Below the pieces are notes generated by a model. That model was not told the DNA's origin. It saw only the letters and a list, made by a program, of their open reading frames with translations, and made no database searches. Position numbers and translations under genes: made by a program. A stretch of DNA of 64,000 nucleotides from positions 1,550,001 to 1,614,000 of the forward strand of contig OZ244955.1 of assembly GCA_965222525.1 (NCBI GenBank). Direction: 5' to 3'. Each line of letters starts with the position of its first letter. The first letter of the stretch is position 1. The DNA comes from CBDCUF01 sp965222525 (GTDB lineage: Bacteria; Pseudomonadota; Alphaproteobacteria; Rickettsiales; UBA8987). This document shows positions 50,800-58,311 of this stretch, piece by piece.

Positions 50800-51172
50800 A
50801 ATATGTGCCCTCCTTGACTCGCTTTATATAACTTTCCATACACCGTAACGCTTTGTGTTTTTCTTTCTGAGGCAATTTATCCTGCCGTTTTACAAAAGCA
50901 TTTGTTACTATTATTTTTCTGCCTTCAAAAAAGAAGCTCAGGAAACGGTCAGGTTGCGGTTTGAACGCATATATTTTATCTCCTTCATTCCTGAATTTGG
51001 TTTTGTCATGAATCTTACCGGCATCGCCCATGCGCTTAACCAGATGAAGAAACTTTTGTTTCTGTACCCTGTCAAGCTTCGTAAAATATTCTCTTGAATC
51101 GCTCTTGCCCTGCTCGTTATAGAACCATTCAATAGTAAATTTCTCACCGGAGTAAATTACATATTCTTTCAT
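50789..51172 (-). CDS. HigB-like (RelE/ParE superfamily) toxin
   Basis: 127 residues. The fold pattern is RelE-like: an N-terminal strand, long basic helices (REYFTKLDRVQKQKFLHLVK), then the strands KIYAFKPQPDRFLSFF near 68-83 and KIIVTNAFVKRQDKLP near 86-101, which match the Gp49/HigB-type phage-derived toxins. The final basic helix (ALRCMESYIKRVKEG) completes the domain. It probably cleaves mRNA on ribosomes. The toxin gene precedes its antitoxin, as in higBA. Confidence 0.83.
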   Translation of the reverse strand: MKEYVIYSGEKFTIEWFYNEQGKSDSREYFTKLDRVQKQKFLHLVKRMGDAGKIHDKTKFRNEGDKIYAFKPQPDRFLSFFFEGRKIIVTNAFVKRQDKLPQKEKHKALRCMESYIKRVKEGTYYEK

Positions 51173-51213
51173 ATTGTACCAGTTTAGTTATACGCATGCA
51201 AGTAAATTTCAAC

Positions 51214-51783
51214 CTATTTTCGCCGTAGCAAAATATAAAATGCGCCGGTGCCGCCATGGTGGGGCTGGGCGTGGGTGTATATCAGGATTTTCGGGCGGAT
51301 ATCGGTAGAATTTAGCCATTTCGGCAGGTTCTCACGTAATACTCCTGAGCTACCATCGGCGGAGCGTGTGCCTTTGCCTGTAATCACTAGTACACAGCGC
51401 TTCCCTGCTGAATATGCATTATTTATAAAGGCCATAAGTGCGCTGAATGCTTCATTCTGGGTATAGCCATGCAGGTCAAGGGTAGCTTCTATCGGTATTT
51501 TACCTCGGCGTAGTTTATTTGCGGTATTCCCATCTATCCCCGACTGATCATTGATGGAAAGATATGGCAGTTCAGCTTTGGGGTTTGATACGGTAGAAAT
51601 TCCTGAAATATCTTTCTCTATAGGAGCATCACTTTCCCCTGCCCTGTCCGTTTGTTCTTCTACCGAAATCTCAGGAGGCATCCTGCCTGTACGCCTCTTG
51701 CCCTCCATAGGACTGTCATCACGGGTGACATATTCCCACAGCGCCGCATCTTCATCATTCAAATCTTTATCTTCATCTTTCAT
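51214..51783 (-). CDS. Smr-domain protein
   Basis: 189 residues. The C-terminal Smr (MutS2-related) domain begins at ATLDLHGYTQNEAFSAL near 98-114. It contains the conserved VITGKGTRSADGSSGVLRE near 135-153 and ends HGGTGAFYILLRRK. Stand-alone Smr proteins have nuclease activity in some bacteria; the HGxTxxxA-like first motif LDLHGYT and the GKG loop are intact. The N-terminal 90 residues are acidic and unstructured. A MITE-like element lies directly upstream of its start codon, so its promoter is probably within or beyond that element. Confidence 0.9.
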   Translation of the reverse strand: MKDEDKDLNDEDAALWEYVTRDDSPMEGKRRTGRMPPEISVEEQTDRAGESDAPIEKDISGISTVSNPKAELPYLSINDQSGIDGNTANKLRRGKIPIEATLDLHGYTQNEAFSALMAFINNAYSAGKRCVLVITGKGTRSADGSSGVLRENLPKWLNSTDIRPKILIYTHAQPHHGGTGAFYILLRRK

Positions 51784-51791
51784 AAAAACAA

Positions 51792-51940
51792 TGTCATCCC
51801 GAACTCGTTTCGGGATCCATCTATCAGGTTCTTAATGATTAATAGACTATGATTAAGACTTTCAAAATGCAAAACTCGGTTATTAGCCATTGAGATTCCG
51901 TCATCGGATAAATGGATGCTGAAACAAGTTCAGCATGACA
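51792..51940. mobile_element. 149-bp MITE-like element, copy A6
   Basis: Ends are TGTCATCCCGAACTCG (left) and GTTCAGCATGACA (right). Read on the minus strand the interior matches copy A1: CAGCATCCATT-ATCCGATGACGGAATC, then GTTTTGCATTTTGA. Same length as A1 and A3. Confidence 0.85.
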
Positions 51941-52268
51941 TTACTGCCAACCAGACCCATACCGCAATACTAATATACGAAAAATCAAAGATTCTCTGTT
52001 CTTTATTTATCCAATGTCTGGCTGGCGTACGAATTTATACCTCGTCTACCGCCTTTACTTGCCTGCATTCCTGTATTAAACTCATCGGCGGTGCTAGTCA
52101 CACTTAAGAATCGGTTTTTCCGGTTCCGTCAAAATCGGACTCCCAGTCGGGAGTCCGCGAATAAAACACCTGCATGCAGGAAATAAGCGGGGCATTATTC
52201 TTAGTGCTGACTAGCTCCCGACACTGTTTACAGTGGTCGTTTGTTAACCAAACAACAGGGAGTTTATC
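51941..52268. other. 328-bp region without a gene; hairpins and operator
   Basis: No protein-like frame was found. It holds a perfect 9-bp stem with AGTC loop (CGGACTCCC / GGGAGTCCG, 52136-52157), a 12-bp palindrome CCTGCATGCAGG at 52169-52180, and a 15-bp dyad GTTTGTTAACCAAAC at 52239-52253 just before the XRE gene. The dyad is a likely operator for that regulator. The hairpin has no T run on the plus strand. Confidence 0.6.
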
Positions 52269-52493
52269 ATGAGAAACAGAAAGGAATTGCGTGAATACAG
52301 ACGCAGGATTGGTAGTAATATAAGGAAGATAAGGACAAAACACAGCCTGTCTTTAAAAAATCTCGAAGAACGGACGCATCTCCACATTAAGCTGCTGTCT
52401 GCTTATGAAGAGGGAAAAAGGACTATCAGTATCGAACAGGCAGCACTTATCGCCAAGGGGTTACAGGTGCCGATAGGCAAGCTATTTGAGTAG
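52269..52493 (+). CDS. Small Xre-family regulator
   Basis: 74 residues, nearly only a Cro/C1-type helix-turn-helix: GSNIRKIRTKHSLSLKNLEE at 15-34, HLHIKLLSAYEEGKRTISIE near 37-56 and AALIAKGLQVPIGKLF. The start has a ribosome binding site (cagggag). No toxin partner adjoins it, so it may be a free regulator that binds the dyad GTTTGTTAACCAAAC 16 bp upstream of its own start. Confidence 0.88.
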   Translation: MRNRKELREYRRRIGSNIRKIRTKHSLSLKNLEERTHLHIKLLSAYEEGKRTISIEQAALIAKGLQVPIGKLFE

Positions 52494-52506
52494 ACTTTTC
52501 ACAATT

Positions 52507-54099
52507 ATGATCGAAAACAACCTGCCCATATTGCATGTAATTATACCATTACTGGCATCGGTGGTGTGTGCGATGCTGCGTTCGGGCAGGATGGCATGGG
52601 CAGTCGCATCCATAGCGGTTTGGCTTTCTCTGGCCAATGTTATCGCCCTTTGCGCGGAAGTATGGCAGGGGGTGGAATCGGCACGCTATCAGTTCGGCGG
52701 ATGGCCGCCGCCTGTCGGCATAGAATACCGTATCGACTTGCTGGCCGCATTCATCCTGCTCATAGTATCATTTATCGGCGCAATCACCGTTATATATGCC
52801 CGCAACAGCGTCAAAAAGGAAATCACCGCCCAGAAACGCCCGCTATTCTATTGCGTATTCCTGTTATGTTTCGCTGGCCTGCTCGGGATAGTCTCCACCA
52901 ACGACATATTCAACATATATGTATTCCTCGAAATATCTTCACTGGCGACCTATGCGCTGATTGCGATGGGCGGCAACCGCAAGGCACTCACCGCATCATT
53001 CGAATATCTCATCCTCGGTACAATCGGGGCAACTTTCATACTTATCGGCATCGGCCTGCTATATATGATGACCGGCACGCTTAATATAAGCGATATAGCT
53101 GTACGTATCCCCGATGCAACCGATATCCGCCCCATACAGGCTGCCTTCGCATTCCTGACACTGGGGCTGGCGCTGAAAATCGCCATGTTCCCGCTACATA
53201 TATGGTTGACCAATGCCTATTCATATGCCCCCAATTTTATATCGGCATTCCTTTCGGGTACGGCCACCAAGGTTAGTGTATATGTATTGCTGCGGGTAGT
53301 GCTGACATTGTTCGGGGTGAAGTTTTCCTTCGGTGAGATGCCGCTTTCCGGAATGCTGGTAATATTGGCGGTGGCAGGGATTTTTGTCGGGTCGCTTACC
53401 GCGGTTTACCAGGATAATATCAAGCGGATGCTGGCATTTTCCAGCGTTGCGCAACTGGGATATGTTGCGCTGGGTATAGGGCTGGGGAGTGTAGCGGGGC
53501 TAACTGCGGCGATTGCGCATCTGGGCAATCATGCGCTGGCGAAAACCGCGCTGTTTATGGCGGTGGGCTGCGTGTTCTTGCGTACCGGAGGTTGTCGCGT
53601 TGAGGATTTCCGCGGAATTGCAAAGGTTATGCCATGGACTATGGCGGCGTTCGTACTGGCGGGGTTGAGCCTTATCGGGATACCGCTTACCGCAGGGTTT
53701 GTCAGTAAATGGGCATTGTTACAGGCATTGATAGCGCAGGGGTTATGGTGGCTGGTGTTGGTATTGGCGGTTAGCTCACTGATAGCGGTGATTTATATAT
53801 GGAAAGTTGTTGAAGCGGCCTATTTTCAGCCATTGCCGGAAGGTATGCCGAAGAAATGGCAGACAAAAACCGAGAAGAAAGCAGCCAAGAAGCTGAAAAA
53901 GCTCAAATCCGCCCGATATTCCGATGATAATACTGCTGGTGCTAACCATGCCGAAAATACACCACAAATCGCCGAAGCACCGTTATTCATGCTCATCCCG
54001 CTATGGGCACTCGTCACCGCCAACATATATTTCGGAATCTACACCGACTGGACTTTCACCCTCGCCACCCAAGCCGCACAGGAACTGTTTGGTGGGTAA
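52507..54099 (+). CDS. Orphan MrpD/NuoN-type proton-conducting antiporter subunit
   Basis: 530 residues from the ATG at 52507, about 14 membrane helices. Proton_antipo_M landmarks are present: FLEISSLATYALIAMGG near 140-156 with the key glutamate, LALKIAMFPLHIWLTNAYSYAP near 226-247 with the key lysine, and FSSVAQLGYVALGIGLGS near 310. A lysine-rich cytoplasmic loop (KWQTKTEKKAAKKLKKLKSA) lies near 450-470, before the last helix. Mrp antiporters exchange Na+ or K+ for protons and normally need six or seven subunits; none is nearby, a situation also known from scattered mnh genes in Rickettsia. Confidence 0.88.
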   Translation: MIENNLPILHVIIPLLASVVCAMLRSGRMAWAVASIAVWLSLANVIALCAEVWQGVESARYQFGGWPPPVGIEYRIDLLAAFILLIVSFIGAITVIYARNSVKKEITAQKRPLFYCVFLLCFAGLLGIVSTNDIFNIYVFLEISSLATYALIAMGGNRKALTASFEYLILGTIGATFILIGIGLLYMMTGTLNISDIAVRIPDATDIRPIQAAFAFLTLGLALKIAMFPLHIWLTNAYSYAPNFISAFLSGTATKVSVYVLLRVVLTLFGVKFSFGEMPLSGMLVILAVAGIFVGSLTAVYQDNIKRMLAFSSVAQLGYVALGIGLGSVAGLTAAIAHLGNHALAKTALFMAVGCVFLRTGGCRVEDFRGIAKVMPWTMAAFVLAGLSLIGIPLTAGFVSKWALLQALIAQGLWWLVLVLAVSSLIAVIYIWKVVEAAYFQPLPEGMPKKWQTKTEKKAAKKLKKLKSARYSDDNTAGANHAENTPQIAEAPLFMLIPLWALVTANIYFGIYTDWTFTLATQAAQELFGG

Positions 54100-54119
54100 T
54101 CTATAGCACACAACAAACC

Positions 54120-55496
54120 TCAAAATAGTGAAGTTTGGCCGGTGTCGCTGGGTGGAATGTTAACATGCTTGCGAGAAGGAGAGGCCGGCTTGCCTCCAGC
54201 TACAGCTTTCTTTTTGCCGTCGCTGAATTCGATTTCCAGCTTCATATTGGCTGTAACCTGTGCGGAAGAAGTTATAACCTGCTTATCTTCACCACGAACC
54301 AATGCAAAGCCACGCTCCAGCACCTTCTTGTAATGATAGCTCTCAAGCAGTTTTGCCACCCCTGAAAGCTTTTGTTCATTCAGTTCAATCTGCCGTACCA
54401 TAATTTGCGGCTGTAACTGCAGCATATCCAGCTCACGTTGCCTGCGCTGCAAAAGCTGCGGTATGCCTGCCGTAAGCCGCTCCGACCAGTCGTCAAGCCG
54501 CTGGGTCATACTATCCAGCAATTGCTTCGGACTCAGCAATCCGCGTGACAGAGCAGACAGAAATGACTGCTTTTCCTCAACAAAGCGGGAAGTCGCGGTT
54601 AGCATACGTTTCTGCATATCATACAAATATGCCAGCAACTCATCACGTACCGGTACAGCCATTTCCGCGGCTGCTGTCGGGGTTGGCGCACGCCTGTCCG
54701 CTGCGTAATCCACCAGGGTAGTATCAGTCTCATGCCCAACCGCGGAAATCACCGGAATCTGCGAATCCGCCACTGCCCGTACTACAATTTCCTCATTAAA
54801 TGCCCATAAATCCTCAAGCGAGCCGCCACCCCGTGCCACAATAATCAAGTCTGGCCGCGGAATATTATCCGGTTCCGTTATACTGTTAAACCCGTCCACC
54901 GCTTCGGCAACCTGCTCCTTTGCCCCTTCCCCCTGTACCAGAACCGGCCATAACAGCACATGCACAGGAAAACGGTCACCAAGGCGATGCAGGATATCGC
55001 GGATAACCGCACCTGTCGGCGAAGTCACAACCCCGATAACCTCGGGCAGGTAAGGCAATTCCTGCTTGCACGCCGAATCAAATAACCCTTCCGCTGCAAG
55101 CTGCTTCTTACGTTTCTCCAGCAGTGCCATCAGCGCTCCCTCACCGGAAGGCTCCATCCATTCAACAACTATCTGATAGTTGGAGCGGCCTGGATATGTG
55201 GAGATTTTTCCGGTGCAAACCACCTCCAGCCCGTCTTCGGGAGCAAATGGCAGGCGTCCGGCAGTACCCCGCCAGCAAACACCATTCAGTACCGCGTTTT
55301 CATCCTTGAGGTTAAAATAAAGATGGCCGCTGGCAGCACGTTTGAATCCGGAAATCTCCCCACGCACCCGTACTCGTCCAAACGCATCCTCAACCGTCCG
55401 CTTCAGCGCATGCGAAACCTCACTTACCGTATACTCATGGGCGTTATCTTTGGGTGTTTGTGCGGTAGAGGGCATTAAGTCGGTTTCGTTTGGCAT
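54120..55496 (-). CDS. xseA: Exodeoxyribonuclease VII large subunit
   Basis: 458 residues. N-terminal OB fold (about 20-120) with VRVRGEISGFKRAASGHLYFNLKDE (43-67, written in parts: GEISGFKRAASGHLYF). The catalytic domain includes GVVTSPTGAVIRDILHRL near 155-172, LIIVARGGGSLEDLWAFN near 215-232 and SAVGHETDTTLVDYAADRRA near 250-269. A long helical region follows. It digests single-stranded DNA in repair together with XseB, which is not in the window. The C-terminus ends SDTGQTSLF. It is next to dxs, as often seen in alphaproteobacteria. Confidence 0.95.
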   Translation of the reverse strand: MPNETDLMPSTAQTPKDNAHEYTVSEVSHALKRTVEDAFGRVRVRGEISGFKRAASGHLYFNLKDENAVLNGVCWRGTAGRLPFAPEDGLEVVCTGKISTYPGRSNYQIVVEWMEPSGEGALMALLEKRKKQLAAEGLFDSACKQELPYLPEVIGVVTSPTGAVIRDILHRLGDRFPVHVLLWPVLVQGEGAKEQVAEAVDGFNSITEPDNIPRPDLIIVARGGGSLEDLWAFNEEIVVRAVADSQIPVISAVGHETDTTLVDYAADRRAPTPTAAAEMAVPVRDELLAYLYDMQKRMLTATSRFVEEKQSFLSALSRGLLSPKQLLDSMTQRLDDWSERLTAGIPQLLQRRQRELDMLQLQPQIMVRQIELNEQKLSGVAKLLESYHYKKVLERGFALVRGEDKQVITSSAQVTANMKLEIEFSDGKKKAVAGGKPASPSRKHVNIPPSDTGQTSLF

Positions 55497-55507
55497 GTTT
55501 TTACGTG

Positions 55508-55735
55508 ACTCCGGCTCCCCTCTTGAGGGGGAGCAGATGAGACAAGGGCTTTAGCCCGCAGTCGAATCGTGGGGGGTAGTGACTGGAAAATAGAAGCTGG
55601 AATCTGGAAACTGGAGTGGGCTAGCTTCTATTCCAGTTTCTAGTTTCCAGCTTCCTCACCCCCCACCAATCGCCTGCGTTCCTACGGAACTTGGCTCTTG
55701 TACTCCCCCTCAAGGGGGGAGTGGTTCTCCCCACC
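55508..55735. repeat. Composite repeat between xseA and dxs
   Basis: Outer arms CTCCCCTCTTGAGGGGGAG (left) and CTCCCCCTCAAGGGGGGAG (right). Inside are two complementary sets of heptads: GCTGGAA, TCTGGAA, ACTGGAG and, after tgggcta, GCTTCTA, TTCCAGT, TTCTAGT, TTCCAGC. The right arm is translated as the last 13 residues of dxs. Confidence 0.8.
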
Positions 55736-57631
55736 TTTACCTGTTCCAGAAATTACATCAATGGCAGCCTTTACAATTCCATCTGCATCAAGGCCGGCTT
55801 TTTTATAGAGATTTTTTGTATCACCATGGTCGAGGAAAATATCCGGCAGGAATAAATTGCGGACAGTACAATCTTCCAGAAGCCCCTCCCGTGCAAGAAA
55901 ATCCGTAACATGTGTACCGAATCCGCCTATTGCACCCTCTTCAACAGTAATCAGCACCTCGTGATTTTCTGCCAGATTGCGTACCAGATCCTCATCCAGC
56001 GGCTTGGCAAAACGTGCATCAGCAACCGTAGCAGGCAACCCCTTGGCATCCAGCATTTCCGCTGCTCGCAGGGCTTCCTGTAGCCGTGTCCCCAGTGATA
56101 ACACCGCTATTTTTGCATGATTCTTCTCACGTACCACCCTGCCCTTGCCGATTTCCAGCGGTTCCACCTTATCGGGAAGCGCAACACCGGTCCCCTCCCC
56201 TCGCGGGTAGCGGAAGGCCGAAGGACAATCATCAATCGCCGCAGAAGTAGCCACCATCCGCGCCAGTTCCGCCTCATCCGCCGCCGCCATAACCACAAAA
56301 TTTGGCAGTGACGCAAGATATGTTATATCAAACGAACCGGCATGAGTCGCACCATCCGCTCCGACCAGCCCTGCCCTGTCAATCGCAAACCGTACCGGCA
56401 GCTTCTGTATCGCAACATCATGTACCACCTGGTCATATGCGCGCTGGAGAAAAGTGGAGTATATAGCCGCAAACGGCTTATATCCCTGCATCGCCAACCC
56501 TGCCGCAAATGTAACCGCATGCTGTTCGGCAATCCCGACATCATACATACGGTCGGGAAATTTCTCCGCAAACCTGTCAAGTCCCGTACCGGAAGGCATT
56601 GCGGCCGTAATCGCGATAATTTTTTCATCCCTTTCCGCTGCCGCAATCAGGCTATCGGCGAAAACTTTGGTATAACTCGGCGCTCCGGCTGTGGATTTCT
56701 GCTGAATTTTAGTAACCACATCAAATTTCTTGACCGCATGATATTTCTCCGAAGAAGCTTCCGGAGATTCAAAGCCATGGCCTTTTTCGGTAACTACATG
56801 CACCAGAATCGGACGGTTGTCCTTCTGGTCACGAATATTGCGCAAAACCGGCAATAGATGGTCGAGATTATGCCCGTCAATCGGACCGATATAATAAAAC
56901 CCCATCTCCTCAAAGAAATTACCGCCGGCTACCATATTCTTGGTGCATTGCTCGGTTTTCCTGGCCGCCCGTTCAAAATGTTTCGGCAGGTGCTTCAGAG
57001 TCTTCTTGGCAATGTTGCGCAGGGAAATATACGGCCGCGAGGATATCAGCCGTGCCAGATATGCACTCATCGCACCGGTGGGCGGGGCAATCGACATATC
57101 ATTGTCGTTGAGGATAACAATCAGCCGTGTGCCGATATGGCCGGCATTGTTCAGCGCCTCATAAGCCATTCCGGCACTCATCGCTCCATCGCCGATAACT
57201 GCAATCACCTCGTTATAATCACCGTCCTTGTCGCGGGCAACCGCCATACCGAGTGCGGCGGAAACAGAAGTGGAACTATGGCCGGCACCAAAACTGTCAT
57301 ACTCGCTTTCGGATGGCTTGCAGAAACCGGAAAGCCCGCCCTCCTGCCGCAATGTACGCATTTTCGTACGGCGGCCGGTCAGGATTTTATGTGGGTAACA
57401 TTGATGCCCCACATCCCATATCAGCTTGTCTTTCGGCGTATCGAATACGTGATGCAGCGCCAGCGTCAACTCGACAACGCCAAGCCCTGCGCCAAGATGC
57501 CCGCCGGTATATGACACTGCGTCGATGGTTTCCTGACGCAATTCATCAGCAAGCTGCTTCAGCTCATCATCCCCAAACCCGCGCATGTCAGCAGGGTATT
57601 TCACTTTATCCAGTAACGGCGTTTTGGTCAT
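55682..57631 (-). CDS. dxs: 1-deoxy-D-xylulose-5-phosphate synthase
   Basis: First step of the MEP isoprenoid pathway, also giving the DXP used by ThiG and for pyridoxal. 649 residues from the ATG at 57631 (MTKTPLLDKVKYP). Thiamine diphosphate sites: GGHLGAGLGVVELTLALHHV near 42-61 and AVIGDGAMSAGMAYEALNNAG near 145-165. Transketolase centre: VGIAEQHAVTFAAGLA near 380. C-terminal domain from about 510. The last 13 residues (HSPLEGEYKSQVP) are translated composite-repeat DNA replacing the original end. The frame is open 20 codons upstream of the chosen start, but that part is not conserved. Confidence 0.95.
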   Translation of the reverse strand: MTKTPLLDKVKYPADMRGFGDDELKQLADELRQETIDAVSYTGGHLGAGLGVVELTLALHHVFDTPKDKLIWDVGHQCYPHKILTGRRTKMRTLRQEGGLSGFCKPSESEYDSFGAGHSSTSVSAALGMAVARDKDGDYNEVIAVIGDGAMSAGMAYEALNNAGHIGTRLIVILNDNDMSIAPPTGAMSAYLARLISSRPYISLRNIAKKTLKHLPKHFERAARKTEQCTKNMVAGGNFFEEMGFYYIGPIDGHNLDHLLPVLRNIRDQKDNRPILVHVVTEKGHGFESPEASSEKYHAVKKFDVVTKIQQKSTAGAPSYTKVFADSLIAAAERDEKIIAITAAMPSGTGLDRFAEKFPDRMYDVGIAEQHAVTFAAGLAMQGYKPFAAIYSTFLQRAYDQVVHDVAIQKLPVRFAIDRAGLVGADGATHAGSFDITYLASLPNFVVMAAADEAELARMVATSAAIDDCPSAFRYPRGEGTGVALPDKVEPLEIGKGRVVREKNHAKIAVLSLGTRLQEALRAAEMLDAKGLPATVADARFAKPLDEDLVRNLAENHEVLITVEEGAIGGFGTHVTDFLAREGLLEDCTVRNLFLPDIFLDHGDTKNLYKKAGLDADGIVKAAIDVISGTGKGGENHSPLEGEYKSQVP

Positions 57632-57654
57632 AGGCCTATATGAAACTTTACAGA

Positions 57655-57836
57655 ACTCATCCCCCGCTTGCGGGGGAGGCAAGAAATCCAAGGATTTTCA
57701 ATCCTTAGGATTTCTGGTGGGGGAATACCAATAGCTAATAGCCAAAGGCCAACAGCCGCTACCTCACCATTCCCTCCCCAGAAATCTGGCAGACAAGCTG
57801 CTCAGATTTCTTGCCCCTCCCGCATGCGGGAGGAGT
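57655..57836. repeat. Composite hairpin/heptad repeat (family B)
   Basis: GC hairpin CCCCCGC-TTG-CGGGGG, then paired arms GAAATCCAAGGATT / AATCCTTAGGATTTC. Heptads CCAATAG, CTAATAG, CCAAAGG, CCAACAG, CCGCTAC follow at 57728-57762, then CCTCACCATTCCCTCCCCAG and a final hairpin around CCTCCCGC-ATG-CGGGAGG. It is largely identical in order to the copy at 48166. Confidence 0.87.
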
Positions 57837-57922
57837 TTACATTCCCCTCCTACCACAAAAACACAAAAATTAAAACCACAATCGCCTATATGTGTATGTT
57901 AAATTTTTCAAGAAAAATAGAG

Positions 57923-58166
57923 CTAAATTTCCCTTTTAACCTCTTGAAGATTGGACTCAAGCTCACAGGCATATTCATGGATTTCAGGACGTACACCGTC
58001 ATGATACTCTGTAAATTCTTCGGTAAGGGTTGAGGCTCGATTGTTATAGGATGCAGACGCCTCGGTATTTCTACATGTTTTTCAGCACTGCAGAAGGTTC
58101 ATTTAGGGGCTTTCTTAATGTTTTCTGTACAAAATCTTCTGTTTCTGATTTTTCTGTTTTATCCAT
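57923..58166 (-). pseudogene. Small orphan gene with frameshift, PHO-box promoter
   Basis: The ATG at 58166 has an AAGGA ribosome binding site and opens a frame MDKTEKSETEDFVQKTLRKP that stops after 31 codons at 58071. If one base is skipped in the run near the stop (gaaaaacatg), the neighbouring frame continues for about 50 more codons with protein-like content (STLTEEFTEYHDGVRPEIHE) to a TAG at 57923. This suggests a gene of about 80 residues broken by one extra base, or an assembly error. The family is unknown. The upstream promoter carries a good PHO box. Confidence 0.5.
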
Positions 58167-58251
58167 ATTATTATTCCTTATCTGTTGTTTTGACTTAGTA
58201 ACTGTTAAATAGTACATAGCATAGAAAGTATACTACCCTTTTATACTAGCC

Positions 58252-58285
58252 ATTATAGCAAAGGAATGTTAAAATTTTATGACAA
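58252..58285 (-). promoter_or_regulatory. PHO-box promoter of the broken orphan at 58166
   Basis: On the minus strand: TTGTCAT (58279-58285), AAAA, TTTTAAC (58268-58274), nine bases from TTAACA to TATAAT (58252-58257). The box is also only 27 bp upstream of the divergent cimA start, so a bound regulator could affect both. Confidence 0.72.
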
Positions 58286-58311
58286 CAGTCATATTTTTTC
58301 AGAAATATTAA

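Noticed and set aside
51916..52107. Open frame beginning MLKQVQHD
   Set aside because: Begins in the right end of a MITE-like element, has no ribosome binding site and no protein-like features.
57668..58033. 121-codon plus-strand frame between dxs and cimA
   Set aside because: Mostly translation of the composite repeat; the minus strand holds the more convincing small gene.
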